Source: Litoribacter populi | GTDB taxonomy: Bacteria; Bacteroidota; Bacteroidia; Cytophagales; Cyclobacteriaceae | Length of the DNA: 64,000 nucleotides | Reading direction: 5' to 3' | Assembly: GCF_007483685.1 (NCBI RefSeq) | Contig: NZ_VMKN01000001.1 | Location: 2,158,393-2,222,392 of the forward strand | In this document: positions 32,401 to 42,623 of the stretch, piece after piece | Layout of the letters: the number at the start of each line of letters is the position of its first letter | Numbering within the stretch: position 1 is the stretch's first letter | Program-made: the position numbers and the translations under genes | Notes under the pieces: generated by a model | Databases searched by the model: none | What the model was told of the DNA's origin: nothing | What the model saw: only the letters and a program-made list of their open reading frames with translations

Positions 32401-33741
32401 ATGAATATAGTCATCGCAGGGGCTGGGGATATGGGTTACCACCTAGCTGAGCATTTGAGTTATGAAAATAAGGATATCATCCTAATTGATACCGAGAAGG
32501 ATATTCTGGAAAACATTTCGAGTAGACTTGATGTGTTGACTGTTTGGGGGGATTCGGCCTCTCTAGATATTTTGAAAAAGGCCAATGTTGGACAAGCCAG
32601 TTTGGTGTTGGCGGTGACCACTTCGGAGAAGACCAACATAGTGACGGCTATGCTGGCCAAGCAACTGGGGGCCAAAAAAGTGATCGCAAGGGTTCGAAAC
32701 CATGATTACCTAGAGCCTGAAAACCAGAGTTACTTCCATAATTTGGGCATAGATTCCATCATTTCGCCTTCCATGCTTTGCAGCGTGGAGATCTCAAGGA
32801 TGATGAAAAACTCCACTTTTTCCGACGTTTTTGAATTTGAAGGAGGCAAACTGAATGTAGTGGGCATCACTTTGGACCGCAACAGTCCACTGATAAATAA
32901 AAAGCTTTCCGATTCCAGCACCAACCCGATTTTTGAGGACATCCGAATTATTGCCATTATCCGCGACCAACTTACAATTATTCCACGTGGGGATACCGTG
33001 ATCAGAAGCAATGATCACGTGTTTTTTATCAGTAATAAAAAGGCTGTAGATTCTATCAAGGAGCTGATTAATCACAAGGAAGTTCCCATCCGCAACCTCA
33101 TGATGATCGGGGGGGATGATTTGGCTTACAGCACAGCCCTGAGAATGGAAAACAATTACAGGCTTACCCTGATCCATAAGGATAAAGAGCGCTGTAAGTG
33201 GCTAAGCGAAAGACTTTCGGAGACATTGGTGATTCATGGGGATTATAAAAATGTTGATTTGCTGATGGATGAGGGGTTGGAGGAAATGGACGGTTTTTTA
33301 GCCCTGACAGAAAGCTCGGAAACCAATATCATCACCAGTCTAAGCGCCAAAAACCACGGAGTCTACAAAACTATTGCGCATGTGGACACAAGAGAATATA
33401 TCCATATTTCGCACAGTATCGGGGTGGATTCTCTTATCAACAAAAAGCTAGTGGCGGCCAACCAAGTGAGCAGGTATTTGAGAAAAGGAAAAGTGGAAGC
33501 GGTGACAGGCATCTATGGAGTGGATGCTGAATTTGTGCAATACGTGGTTACGAAAAACAATAGATTAACTAAAAAACCTATCCGCGAGCTGCATTTCCCC
33601 AATACCGCCATCGTGGCTGGGGTGATTAGAGGGGAGAGGGTCTTCATTCCGGATGGGGATTTCAGGCTGGAGCTGAATGACAAGGCGATAGTTTTTGCCT
33701 TGCCGGCAGCCCAACCTATCTTAGAAAAGCTTTTCAATTAA
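32401..33741 (+). CDS. trkA: Trk potassium uptake regulatory subunit TrkA
   Basis: A 446-residue protein with two NAD-binding RCK_N/RCK_C modules. The first has MNIVIAGAGDMGYHLAEHL and IDTEKDILENISSRLDVLTVWGD; the second has NLMMIGGDDLAYSTALRMEN and LVIHGDYKNVDLLMDEGL. Acidic LAVTTSEKTNI and LTESSETNI segments mark each. TrkA binds nucleotides and gates the TrkH channel. The trkH gene starts 3 bases after its stop. Confidence 0.95.
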   Translation: MNIVIAGAGDMGYHLAEHLSYENKDIILIDTEKDILENISSRLDVLTVWGDSASLDILKKANVGQASLVLAVTTSEKTNIVTAMLAKQLGAKKVIARVRNHDYLEPENQSYFHNLGIDSIISPSMLCSVEISRMMKNSTFSDVFEFEGGKLNVVGITLDRNSPLINKKLSDSSTNPIFEDIRIIAIIRDQLTIIPRGDTVIRSNDHVFFISNKKAVDSIKELINHKEVPIRNLMMIGGDDLAYSTALRMENNYRLTLIHKDKERCKWLSERLSETLVIHGDYKNVDLLMDEGLEEMDGFLALTESSETNIITSLSAKNHGVYKTIAHVDTREYIHISHSIGVDSLINKKLVAANQVSRYLRKGKVEAVTGIYGVDAEFVQYVVTKNNRLTKKPIRELHFPNTAIVAGVIRGERVFIPDGDFRLELNDKAIVFALPAAQPILEKLFN

Positions 33742-33744
33742 GTT

Positions 33745-35196
33745 ATGATTCATTACACCGCGATTGGAAAAGTAATGGGTGGGCTATTGATGCTATTGGC
33801 TATTTTGATGGTGCCCAGCATACTTTTTTCCCTGTATTATGGAAGTCGAGATCTTCTACCACTTGTACATGCAGGGTTGATATCAGGAGGTTTTGGAGCC
33901 TTGCTTTTTTTTAGTTTTAAGCGTCAGGATAACCTGATTAGAAAACGTGAAGGATACCTTATAGTAGCCATGAGTTGGGTTTTTATGTCAATTTTCGGGA
34001 TGTTGCCCTATCTTTTCAGCGGTACAATTTCTTATTTGCCGGATGCGATTTTTGAAACGGTATCAGGTCTGACCACCACCGGGGCTACGATATTGGAAGA
34101 TATCGAAAGTATGCCGGTAGGAATTCTTACCTGGAGAAGCATGACCCAATGGATTGGTGGTTTGGGTATTATCGTTTTGACGGTGGCCATTTTTCCTTTA
34201 CTTGGAATAGGTGGAATTGAATTGTTTGTGGCTGAATCACCTGGCCCTACTTCTGACAAACTTCACCCCAGAATCAGGGAAACGGCCAAAAGACTTTGGT
34301 TTGTGTATGTAGGTCTGACTGTCTTGGTAATGATATTATATAGAATTGGTGGAATGGACCTTTTCGATGCAGTAAACCATGGCTTGACCACAATGGCAAC
34401 TGGTGGCTTTTCTACCAAAAATGCCAGTATGGCCCATTTTGATAGTTCTTTTATTCATTATGTGGCCATTATATTTATGTTTGTGGCCGGAACAAATTTT
34501 ATATTGATTTATCTGGGCTTGAAAGGTAATTTTCGAAGGGTCTGGGCCAGTGATGAGTTTAGGGCATATTTCGCAACCGTTTTGTTTTTGATAATAGCCC
34601 TTACGGGTCCGATTTTCTTTTTATCAGGAACTACATTTGAACAAGCGTTCCGTGATACTTCCTTTCAGATTATTTCTTTGATCACGACCACTGGTTACGT
34701 CACGGCCGATTATACGGCTTATTCTGATGAGATGGTGATTATCTTCTTCATGCTACTTTTCTCAGGTGCAAGTGCTGGCTCGACGAGTGGGGGTATTAAA
34801 TTTATCCGTCACCTTACCTTTGTTAAAAACAGTTTTCTGGAGTTTAAACGGATGGTTCACCCAAGAGCTGTTGTTCCCTTGAAAATCAATGGGGAAAGAG
34901 TAACAGGCAGGGTCATTACTCATATCATGAATTTCCTGTTAATTTATTTGGCTATTTTTGTAATTGGAAGTATGGTGATGTCTTTTGCTGGTTATGATAT
35001 GTTGACCTCTTTTGGGGCTGTAGCTACTAGTTTGGGAAATGTGGGTCCAGCGGTTTCGCTGGTGGGTCCATTGGATAACTTTGCCTTCTTTTCTCCATTT
35101 GCCAAAATATTCCTGTGTTTCCTGATGCTTCTGGGAAGGTTGGAGCTCTTTACTATTTTGGTATTGTTTTCTCCTTACTTTTGGCGGGCCAATTGA
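33745..35196 (+). CDS. trkH: Trk potassium transporter TrkH
   Basis: A 483-residue membrane protein with the four selectivity-filter repeats of the Trk family: VSGLTTTGATILE, VNHGLTTMATGGFSTKN, ISLITTTGYVTADY and FGAVATSLGNVGPAV. Ten or more hydrophobic segments are visible. It forms the K+ channel with TrkA and is in the same operon. Confidence 0.95.
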   Translation: MIHYTAIGKVMGGLLMLLAILMVPSILFSLYYGSRDLLPLVHAGLISGGFGALLFFSFKRQDNLIRKREGYLIVAMSWVFMSIFGMLPYLFSGTISYLPDAIFETVSGLTTTGATILEDIESMPVGILTWRSMTQWIGGLGIIVLTVAIFPLLGIGGIELFVAESPGPTSDKLHPRIRETAKRLWFVYVGLTVLVMILYRIGGMDLFDAVNHGLTTMATGGFSTKNASMAHFDSSFIHYVAIIFMFVAGTNFILIYLGLKGNFRRVWASDEFRAYFATVLFLIIALTGPIFFLSGTTFEQAFRDTSFQIISLITTTGYVTADYTAYSDEMVIIFFMLLFSGASAGSTSGGIKFIRHLTFVKNSFLEFKRMVHPRAVVPLKINGERVTGRVITHIMNFLLIYLAIFVIGSMVMSFAGYDMLTSFGAVATSLGNVGPAVSLVGPLDNFAFFSPFAKIFLCFLMLLGRLELFTILVLFSPYFWRAN

Positions 35197-35270
35197 TGGA
35201 ATTGGTTTTTAAATTTGATGATGAGCAGGGTTTTGCTTATTTTGAGAATTAAACCGGAAAGAGCCTTTTT

Positions 35271-36074
35271 ATGATCTTAAACTATCAAGTGATTGCTGTT
35301 TTTACTGACAGATCCCTAAATTATACTGGAAATCCCGCCGCATGTTTTTATTATAAAAGCCCCCTTACTGATGAGCAGATGCAGCAAATCAGCACTAAAG
35401 TTCGTCAACCTGCATCTACATTTCTGTGGCCTGCAGAGGAGGAAGGACATTTCAATGTCAGATGGTTTGCCGTAGATGATGAAATAAACCTATGTGGGCA
35501 TGGAGCTGCCGCTGCTGCTATTTTTCTGGGCAAAAAATTTGATACCCACGAACCTTTCACCCTACACCACAGGAAAGGCAGTGTTCGGGTGCAGTGGCAG
35601 GAAAATGACACGTTTATTATAGAATTAGAGGCCATCCACCTAATTAAAGAAATTGAGGTGCCGGCAGCTATTGAAGAGGGGTTGGGGATCCCAATCATGG
35701 CCATGTATGAAACCGATGGGAAGCATATCATTTTAGTGGAAAATGAAAAGATAATAAAGAAGATGAATCCAGATTTTGCCAAATTGAGGGGTTCTGACAT
35801 CTATAGTTATGCCATCACTGCTCCAGGTAAGAATTCACATTTTGTAAGTAGAACTCTGGTGCCACATTATCATCAACTTGAAGATCATGCCACCGGATCA
35901 TCCCATGCTGCATTGGTGCCCTTTTGGTCTAAAAAATTGATGAGTGATGATATGACTGCCTTGCAGCTGAGTGACAGGGGAGGGAGATTCGTATGTAGAT
36001 TTAGAGAAGATAGAAATAAGGTTTATCTCGAAGGGAAGTATCAGATAATTGAGACCTGTACAGTAGAGATTTAA
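35271..36074 (+). CDS. PhzF-family isomerase-like protein
   Basis: A 267-residue protein with the PhzF fold signs: AVFTDRSLNYTGNPAACFYY near the start, the catalytic-Glu position unclear, RWFAVDDEINLCGHGAAAAA, and the C-terminal HATGSSHAALVPFW. PhzF relatives isomerise phenazine precursors in a few species; most bacterial ones have unknown substrates, and no phenazine genes are here. It converges with the histidine kinase gene, overlapping its stop by 4 bases. Confidence 0.85.
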   Translation: MILNYQVIAVFTDRSLNYTGNPAACFYYKSPLTDEQMQQISTKVRQPASTFLWPAEEEGHFNVRWFAVDDEINLCGHGAAAAAIFLGKKFDTHEPFTLHHRKGSVRVQWQENDTFIIELEAIHLIKEIEVPAAIEEGLGIPIMAMYETDGKHIILVENEKIIKKMNPDFAKLRGSDIYSYAITAPGKNSHFVSRTLVPHYHQLEDHATGSSHAALVPFWSKKLMSDDMTALQLSDRGGRFVCRFREDRNKVYLEGKYQIIETCTVEI

Positions 36075-37963
36075 GCTTTTGGAAGAGTAAAATAAAACGT
36101 GGTGCCTTCTCCCTGAACACTGTTTAGGGAAATGGTGCCATTATTTTTTTCAATCAGTTCTTTGGAAAGCAGTAAACCCAAACCGCTGCCTTTTTCTTTT
36201 TTGGTACCTACGGTTGTATAGAAGTTTGTTCCAAAAATCTGGTCTATATTTTCCGCAGCGATGCCGACTCCAGAATCCGAAATCAGGATCTTCCAGCTAT
36301 TGCCCAAATCTTCTGCCTCAACATTTATTTCCCCTCCTTCAGGCGTAAACTTTAGCGCATTAGTTAAAAGATTCCGCATGACAATGTCAATCATTCCGCG
36401 GTCCGCTTTGACTAAGACACTTTCATCAATCAGGTTATTAAGACTGATGTGCTTTTTCTGGGCAATTTGATTCAGGTGGTCGGAGTTTTCGTCGAAAATG
36501 TTTTTTATTTTGATTTTTTGCCTCAAAGGTCTCATCCCTTTCATTTGAGACCTGGACCACATGAGTAGGTTTTCAAGAAGGATGCTATTGTTACCCACGT
36601 TTTGACTTATCAATGGAAGTATTTCCCGGAACTCCTGTTCTGTCAAGCTTTCCTCCTCGATAAGCTGGATTAATCCCCGAAGACTATTCAATGGCCCCCT
36701 AAGGTCATGAGCCAAAATTGAAAATAGTTTGTCTTTTACTGCATTTAGGTTTTTCAACTCTTCGGCCTGTGTGGCAATTTCCTGCTTTTGGGCGTTGAGT
36801 TTAGCCAGGTTGAGTCTTTCCTGCTGATAAGAGCGGTAATAGATGAAAATCATACATCCGGAAAGGAACAATAGAAACAACAGTCCAATGTTGATTAGTC
36901 TCTTTTTGCTTGCTTGCTCTTCCTGGATTTTCCTGTCTAACTCTAGGGATTTTATAGCAGCTTCCTGCCTTCTGATCTTAAGGTTGGTCAGGTAGGTGTT
37001 GGTCCTTTCGTCTAGCAACTGATCTTTACCATTAATATAGGCCTGCTGATATTCAAAAGCTTTTTCAAACTCCTTATATGAAGAATAAACTTCTGCCATT
37101 CTGTGGTAAACAGAAAGTATGGCTTCCAATGATGGGGTTTCTTCATGGATTTCCAAAGCTTTGTGAGCGTATTCCAATGCCTCTCTGATATTTCCTGACT
37201 GGTAGTTCCATTCAGCAAATCGCTTATAAGCAGTCAGTTCTCCACGTGGATAGATATCTTTTACATGCTTATAATAAACCTCATAATCCTGATAGGCTTT
37301 ATCAAAATCCTTTAATTTTAAATAAAAGTCGCCCCGAGATAAAATGGAGGTTAGGTAATTCCGGTCAATATGGCTGCCGCGTATTTCCAATGATTTGTCA
37401 ATGGCCTGGATAGCATCTATGTATTTTTCCATTCCTCTATAGACCGCACTTAGGCCGATATAGGTGTAGCCCAAACCTTCCTGATGGTTTATGGACTTAA
37501 AAATAGCCTCAGCATCTTTGTAATAATCTAGGGCTTCTCTAGAATGACCCTGATAATTCAGAATCTGGGCAATGTTGTTTAATGCGTACCCTTCTTCTTT
37601 TTTGTTTCCTATTTCCTTGGAAAGCACAAGGGCATGCTCATAATACTCTAAGGCTCTTTCCTGTAGGTCTAGATTTCGAAATACTACTCCAATTCTATTA
37701 TAGTTTTGAACAAGGTAATTCGCTTCGTTCAATACTAAACTTAACTGTATGGCTTCCTTGTAGAATTTTTGCGAACTGTCAGAGTTATGAATCAGCCAAG
37801 CAAATTCAGTGAGTAACTTGAGTTTGGTATGGTCATCTTTTTCCTCTTGAAGTTGGACATACAATTTCTGCGGATCAGTATCAGGGATCTGTGCAAAAGT
37901 CAAAGTAGTAATCAGCCAGAGAAGCAGAATAAACGCGGGCTTCAAAGAAATGAATTTTGTCAA
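36071..37963 (-). CDS. TPR-containing sensor histidine kinase
   Basis: A 630-residue protein with a signal peptide (LKPAFILLLWLITTLTFAQ), TPR repeats (about 30-330), a membrane segment (INIGLLFLLFLSGCMIFIYY, about 357-376), a short coiled coil and a HisKA/HATPase kinase. The phospho-His is in SILAHDLRGPLNSL, the N-box NLLTNALKFTPEGG, the G1 box ISDSGVGI, and the G2 region GSGLGLLLSKELI. It begins with TTG; no in-frame ATG lies before the signal peptide. No response regulator is adjacent, so it is an orphan kinase and differs in type from the LytS-like kinase at 1690. Confidence 0.9.
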   Translation of the reverse strand: MTKFISLKPAFILLLWLITTLTFAQIPDTDPQKLYVQLQEEKDDHTKLKLLTEFAWLIHNSDSSQKFYKEAIQLSLVLNEANYLVQNYNRIGVVFRNLDLQERALEYYEHALVLSKEIGNKKEEGYALNNIAQILNYQGHSREALDYYKDAEAIFKSINHQEGLGYTYIGLSAVYRGMEKYIDAIQAIDKSLEIRGSHIDRNYLTSILSRGDFYLKLKDFDKAYQDYEVYYKHVKDIYPRGELTAYKRFAEWNYQSGNIREALEYAHKALEIHEETPSLEAILSVYHRMAEVYSSYKEFEKAFEYQQAYINGKDQLLDERTNTYLTNLKIRRQEAAIKSLELDRKIQEEQASKKRLINIGLLFLLFLSGCMIFIYYRSYQQERLNLAKLNAQKQEIATQAEELKNLNAVKDKLFSILAHDLRGPLNSLRGLIQLIEEESLTEQEFREILPLISQNVGNNSILLENLLMWSRSQMKGMRPLRQKIKIKNIFDENSDHLNQIAQKKHISLNNLIDESVLVKADRGMIDIVMRNLLTNALKFTPEGGEINVEAEDLGNSWKILISDSGVGIAAENIDQIFGTNFYTTVGTKKEKGSGLGLLLSKELIEKNNGTISLNSVQGEGTTFYFTLPKA

Positions 37964-38079
37964 TGTAAAAATGCTTTTGCAGTTATTTGGTATGTGATTG
38001 ATAATCTTAGGTTTATTTGTGTCTGTCTAAACCTAACGCAATTTATTACTTTGGGCATATTCTGCAAAATATTTTTGCT

Positions 38080-40533
38080 TTATTTTATTAGTTGCGCCTG
38101 AATTTTTGCAATCCGATCCTCTAGTGTTTCCGATGTAAGGGTCGCTCGTAGTCTATCTACCATTATGGGAAAAGCGAATGGCGTAAAACGACGGGTATGG
38201 ACAAGTTTGATTTTTTGTTGGTTGATGCGGTCAATTGCCTTGAGTAACCGATCTTTTTCCATCTGCATGGAAAGGGCTTCGTCTTTAGCCTGCTGAAGCA
38301 ACAGGTTGTCAGCATCATATTCTGCAAAAACGCCGTAAATGATTCCCGAAGTTGCCTGTAGGTGCCTGTTGGTGATAGGTTTGCCAGGATATCCCTGAAA
38401 AATCAATCCTGCAATGGAGGCAATATCGCGAAATTTTCTTTTTGCCATCTCGCTTTCGTTGATGCTGGCAAAAATGTCTTCAAAAAGGTTTTTGGTGCTG
38501 AAAAGGTCTTCTGCCAAGGCATCCTCGAGGGGGATATCACTGTCAGAAAGCAGTTCAAAACCGTAATCATTCATGGCAATGCTAAAACTGATGGGATAGC
38601 TAACACTGATTCGATAGGCTACCAAGGCGCCGAGAACCTCATGTACAAACCGACCTTCAAAAGGGTATATGAAGACGTGTGAACCTTCCTTGGAAACAGC
38701 CTTTTCTATCAGTAAGGTGCCTCTGTCGGGCACGATGGATAATTCCTGTTGAAGTTCCAAAATGGGCTGGATGGTTTGAATTTCTATTGATTTCCTTTTG
38801 CCAGAAATGGCATTTTCCAGTTCTTCCCTAAGCATCTCTGACATTTGGGAGGAAAGCGGCAACCGTCCTCCCATCCAACGGGGGATGATGTTGGTCTTTT
38901 TCTTGGAACGCCGGACCAGCACGCTCATTTCTTTTAATTGTACAAATTCTAGACTTTTACCTGCAAAGAAAAACACATCACCCTTATTCAACTTGGCTAT
39001 GAAGCTTTCCTCAACTACCCCTAGATACCCACCGGTCATATACTTCACTTTCAGCATTGGATCGCTTACAATTGTACCCATGGAAAGTCTGTGGCGCATG
39101 GCGATTTTGCGACTGTTTACCTTATAGAGACCGTTCTCCATGACTTCTACTTTCGAAAACTCCTCATAGCTGCCAAGAGATTTTCCGCCTTGTGTTACAA
39201 ATTGTAAGGCCCAGTCGTAAGCCTCTTGGGTTAAGTTTCTGAAAGCATAGGTGGCCGTGAGTATTTTGTATAAGTCTTCTTTGACGAACCCATCACCGAC
39301 AGCAATGGTCACCAAAAACTGGCAGAGTACATCATAACTTAATTCGTGCGGATATTGTACTTCAAATTTTTGCTCTGCGATAGCACGCCTCAATGCGCTG
39401 CCTTCAATCAGTTCAAGGGAATGCGTAGGAACGAAAAAAATCTTGCTTGGAAGTCCTGGTTGATGGCCAGCGCGACCTGCCCGTTGAGCAAATCTGGAAA
39501 CCCCTTTCGGTCCGCCTACCTGAATAACCGTATCCACAGGCCTGAAATCCACTCCCAGGTCAAGGCTTGAGGTGCAGATAACTAGTTTAAGTTTTCCTTC
39601 ATGAAGGGCTTGCTCCACCCAAGACCGCACTTCATTGTCCAGTGAACCGTGGTGCATGGCGACTAAGCCGGCCATTTCTGGGTATTTGTCCATAAGTTTC
39701 TGATACCAGATTTCCGTTTGCGAGCGGGTGTTGGTAAAAAGTAGGGTAGTATTGCTTTCTTCAATAATGGGTATGATTTTATCAATCAGCTTTACACCCA
39801 GATGCCCTGCCCAAGGGTACTTTTCAACTTCATCGGGCAAGATGGACTCAACAATGATTTCTTTCTCGATATCTGCTTTAATTATGAATGGCGTGTAATC
39901 CCCAGGACCCATGAGCGTGGTGTAGGCCTGCTCCATATTACCTATTGTCGCGGAGATGCCCCAAGTTTTGATAGGGGTCGGAATGATGTGGCGAAGATAG
40001 CTCAGCGCAAGTTGAATCTGAACTCCGCGCTTGTTGGCCATCAACTCGTGCCATTCATCGATAATGATGGTTTTGAGGTTTTTGAATAACAGATAGTTGT
40101 CTTTTTGGGCGAAAAGCAAATGCAAGCTCTCGGGCGTTGTTATTAGACATTCGGGCATTTTCTTTTTTTGGGCCTGCCTTTCTTTAGGACTTGTGTCACC
40201 ATTACGGATGCTGACTGTCCAAGGAAGGCCTATTTCTTCACAGAGGGTTGACATTGCTTTTTGTATATCCTTTGCCAGAGCGCGCAAGGGAGTCACCCAA
40301 ATTATTCTCAAGCCGTTTTTTTGTTGGTTTTGCCAAGTATTTGGATTTTCCCTCATGTATTCCAAAAGAGTGGGAATCCATAAGGAATATGTTTTTCCGC
40401 TTCCGGTAGGGGCATTCAGAATCCCGCTTTTTCCTGCTAAATAAGCCTCCCAGGTATCATGTTGAAATTGGAATGGTTTCCAGCCTTTCTGCGCAAACCA
40501 GCGTTCAATAATGTCAAGCGGTTTTTCCTCCAT
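38080..40533 (-). CDS. Ligase-associated DEXH-box helicase (Lhr-like)
   Basis: An 817-residue protein with helicase superfamily 2 motifs: Walker A NAPTGSGKT (about 40), motif Ia TPLRALAKD, TTPESLHLL, motif II IIDEWHEL, motif III SATIGN, motif V SLDLGVDF and motif VI RFAQRAGRAGHQPG. The long C-terminal part has the Lhr-type WH/core arrangement (KIAMRHRLSMGTIVSD, GKSLEFVQLKEMSVLVRRS). The gene overlaps the DNA ligase gene by 20 bases. In Bacteria this pair is known from ligase-associated DNA damage response loci, which often also carry an exonuclease and the phosphoesterase PdeM; neither is seen next to it here. Confidence 0.93.
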   Translation of the reverse strand: MEEKPLDIIERWFAQKGWKPFQFQHDTWEAYLAGKSGILNAPTGSGKTYSLWIPTLLEYMRENPNTWQNQQKNGLRIIWVTPLRALAKDIQKAMSTLCEEIGLPWTVSIRNGDTSPKERQAQKKKMPECLITTPESLHLLFAQKDNYLLFKNLKTIIIDEWHELMANKRGVQIQLALSYLRHIIPTPIKTWGISATIGNMEQAYTTLMGPGDYTPFIIKADIEKEIIVESILPDEVEKYPWAGHLGVKLIDKIIPIIEESNTTLLFTNTRSQTEIWYQKLMDKYPEMAGLVAMHHGSLDNEVRSWVEQALHEGKLKLVICTSSLDLGVDFRPVDTVIQVGGPKGVSRFAQRAGRAGHQPGLPSKIFFVPTHSLELIEGSALRRAIAEQKFEVQYPHELSYDVLCQFLVTIAVGDGFVKEDLYKILTATYAFRNLTQEAYDWALQFVTQGGKSLGSYEEFSKVEVMENGLYKVNSRKIAMRHRLSMGTIVSDPMLKVKYMTGGYLGVVEESFIAKLNKGDVFFFAGKSLEFVQLKEMSVLVRRSKKKTNIIPRWMGGRLPLSSQMSEMLREELENAISGKRKSIEIQTIQPILELQQELSIVPDRGTLLIEKAVSKEGSHVFIYPFEGRFVHEVLGALVAYRISVSYPISFSIAMNDYGFELLSDSDIPLEDALAEDLFSTKNLFEDIFASINESEMAKRKFRDIASIAGLIFQGYPGKPITNRHLQATSGIIYGVFAEYDADNLLLQQAKDEALSMQMEKDRLLKAIDRINQQKIKLVHTRRFTPFAFPIMVDRLRATLTSETLEDRIAKIQAQLIK

Positions 40534-42115
40534 ATAAGTTTAATAGCTCCTTTAAATCTGTTAGAGTATTCGCTTCCTCTGGGTTTTTGTCTTTTCTCCA
40601 TCGGGCAATCCGGGGGAATCTCAGGGCAATCCCTGATTTGTGCCTGCTGCTTTCTTGGATGCCCTCAAAAGCTATCTCAAAAACCAACTCGGGTTTAACT
40701 GTCCTCACCGGCCCAAATCTTTCCTTGGTGTTTCTTTTAATAAAATTGTCAATTTGCCTGAGTTCCGCGTCAGTCAAGCCTGAGTAAGCTTTGGCAAAAG
40801 GCACCAGTTGTCCATCCTGCCAAACTGCCAACGTGTAATCTGAATAAAGGTCGGCCCGTTTACCACTGCCTTTTTGTGCGTAGAGCAGTACTCCGTCGAT
40901 GCTGAGTGGCTCAATTTTCCATTTCCACCAATCTCCCCGTTTTCTACCAACCCCGTAAGCGGAGTCCAATCGCTTTAACATAAGTCCTTCAGCCATCATA
41001 GCTCGACTATCCTCACGGATGTTTGCCAATTCTTGCCAAGAGTTACCTTCCACCACTTTGCTTAGTTCAAACTTTTCATGCGGATAAGTTGATTTTAGAT
41101 CTTCCAAAAGCTTTCTTCTTTCCAGAAGGGGCCTGTCTCTGATATCTAGCCCTTTCCATTCCAAAATATCGTAGGAGATAAATGAAATGGGGGCCTCATT
41201 CAATATTTTTTTGGTGAGATTTTTCCTGCCAATCCGAGTCTGCAATACACCAAAGGAAAGCGGAAAACCGTCCTGGAAAGGGATGATTTCTCCATCCAAC
41301 ACGGTTCCCCCCGGCAGTTGTTGGCCAAGCTCCAGAAGTTCGGGGAATTTTTCAGTAACTAATTCCTCACCTCTAGACCAGATGTAAACTTCGCCTTTCC
41401 TGTTGATCAATTGCCCGCGGATGCCGTCCCATTTCCATTCGGCCAGATATTGAGAAAAATCATCCAGATTTTCTTCAGGTTCCTCTACGGGATGGGCTAG
41501 GTAAAACGGGTAGGGACGAGATAGGTTATCTTCCTGATTTTCCTCGATCAACAATTTATCAAAACTGGTCTTGTCCGGATCCCAGTTGCCCATGATGCGG
41601 TGAGCCACCTCGGTTTTTTCCATTTCATACACTTCTGCCACAGCTCTGGTGACAAGGTTTTGGCTCACTCCAACTCGGAAACTTCCTGTAATCAATTTGG
41701 TGAAGACAAATCTTTCCTGCTTATCTAAGACGTTCCAAGCCCAGGTAATTTTGCTTTTTTTATCTTCATCCTCTAGTCCTTCCATTTGCTGCAGATAATT
41801 AATCCAGAAATGCAGCGGCTTGTCCTCTTTGCCACCGCTATGAGGAAGGAGCAGGCTGATGGTTTCTGCCAAATCTCCCACGACATGATAGGATTCCTGG
41901 AAAAGCCACTCCGGAATCTGGGCAATCTCCTGGCACCAAAGTTTCAACCTTGTAGTGGTTACCTGTCTTTTTGGTCTTTTATGGGTAAACAGCGCCAACG
42001 ACCAAAGCTTGTCCTTGTCTCCAGCCTGAGAAAAGTAACTATGGAGAGCTTCAAGTTTGTCTGAAGTTTTGTTTGTCTGGTCTAGCGCCGCAAACAGTGA
42101 GGCGAAAAGTTTCAT
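40514..42115 (-). CDS. ATP-dependent DNA ligase (ligase-associated repair locus)
   Basis: A 533-residue ligase. Motif I, with the adenylated Lys, is EWKWDGIRGQL (about 227-237). Motif III is VLDGEIIPFQ, motif IIIa FISYDILEWKGLDIRDRPL, motif IV AEGLMLKRLDS and motif V WWKWKIEPLS. An N-terminal DNA-binding domain precedes these (residues 1-200). It is the ATP-dependent enzyme and not the replicative NAD-dependent LigA. It precedes the helicase gene by overlap. Confidence 0.94.
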   Translation of the reverse strand: MKLFASLFAALDQTNKTSDKLEALHSYFSQAGDKDKLWSLALFTHKRPKRQVTTTRLKLWCQEIAQIPEWLFQESYHVVGDLAETISLLLPHSGGKEDKPLHFWINYLQQMEGLEDEDKKSKITWAWNVLDKQERFVFTKLITGSFRVGVSQNLVTRAVAEVYEMEKTEVAHRIMGNWDPDKTSFDKLLIEENQEDNLSRPYPFYLAHPVEEPEENLDDFSQYLAEWKWDGIRGQLINRKGEVYIWSRGEELVTEKFPELLELGQQLPGGTVLDGEIIPFQDGFPLSFGVLQTRIGRKNLTKKILNEAPISFISYDILEWKGLDIRDRPLLERRKLLEDLKSTYPHEKFELSKVVEGNSWQELANIREDSRAMMAEGLMLKRLDSAYGVGRKRGDWWKWKIEPLSIDGVLLYAQKGSGKRADLYSDYTLAVWQDGQLVPFAKAYSGLTDAELRQIDNFIKRNTKERFGPVRTVKPELVFEIAFEGIQESSRHKSGIALRFPRIARWRKDKNPEEANTLTDLKELLNLYGGKTA

Positions 42116-42116
42116 C

Positions 42117-42371
42117 TCAATGGTTTCTTAAAGCCTCGATGAGTTCTTTTTTACTCATTTTTGACCTATTCTCTATACCAACCTCCTTAGCCTTGCTGTA
42201 TAGTACTTCCTTAGTCCACTCTTCATATTTGGGAGATTTTCCTCCTTTCTTTCCTGTTGTAGAGCTATCGGAATTAGCAATTCGGGCTGATTTTTCCTTG
42301 GATAAACCCTGGTCCCGCAAGGCTTCATATTGCTCCTCGTTTTTTACGCTTGGTCTTTTATCTTTGGCCAT
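42117..42371 (-). CDS. Small Rho N-terminal/HeH-like DNA-binding protein
   Basis: 84 residues: a basic start (MAKDKRPSVKNEEQYEALRD), an ARIANS segment, a GKKGGKSPKYEEW linker and a C-terminal helix-extended-loop-helix motif (LYSKAKEVGIENRSKMSKKELIEALRNH), as in Rho N-terminal and SAP-type small DNA-binding domains. It ends one base before the ligase start codon, so it is the first gene of a three-gene unit with ligase and helicase. This placement suggests a DNA-side accessory role, which is inference. Confidence 0.8.
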   Translation of the reverse strand: MAKDKRPSVKNEEQYEALRDQGLSKEKSARIANSDSSTTGKKGGKSPKYEEWTKEVLYSKAKEVGIENRSKMSKKELIEALRNH

Positions 42372-42623
42372 ATTTCGAAAATTTGGATGATGAAATAAAA
42401 TATATGAAATTGGATATACACAAAAAATAACTCGGAAAGGAATAAAACGTTTACAAATTAGATTTTAAGATCAACCAAAATGATGGCAGTAGGCATTTCC
42501 CCTTTGATTTAAGAGTAGGAAGGCCGAAGACTGGGGACCCAAACATCGGCCAATGTAGATACCGACCAAGAATCTTTCTGGATTTAACATTTGCGGATAT
42601 AAATTTTAGATTTAATTTCCTTT

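Noticed and set aside
32401-35196. A toxin or defence island around the Trk genes
   Set aside because: TrkA and TrkH are complete housekeeping potassium uptake proteins, and the neighbours are ordinary.
35271-36074. A phenazine biosynthesis gene
   Set aside because: Only the broad PhzF fold is present; no other phenazine genes are in the window.
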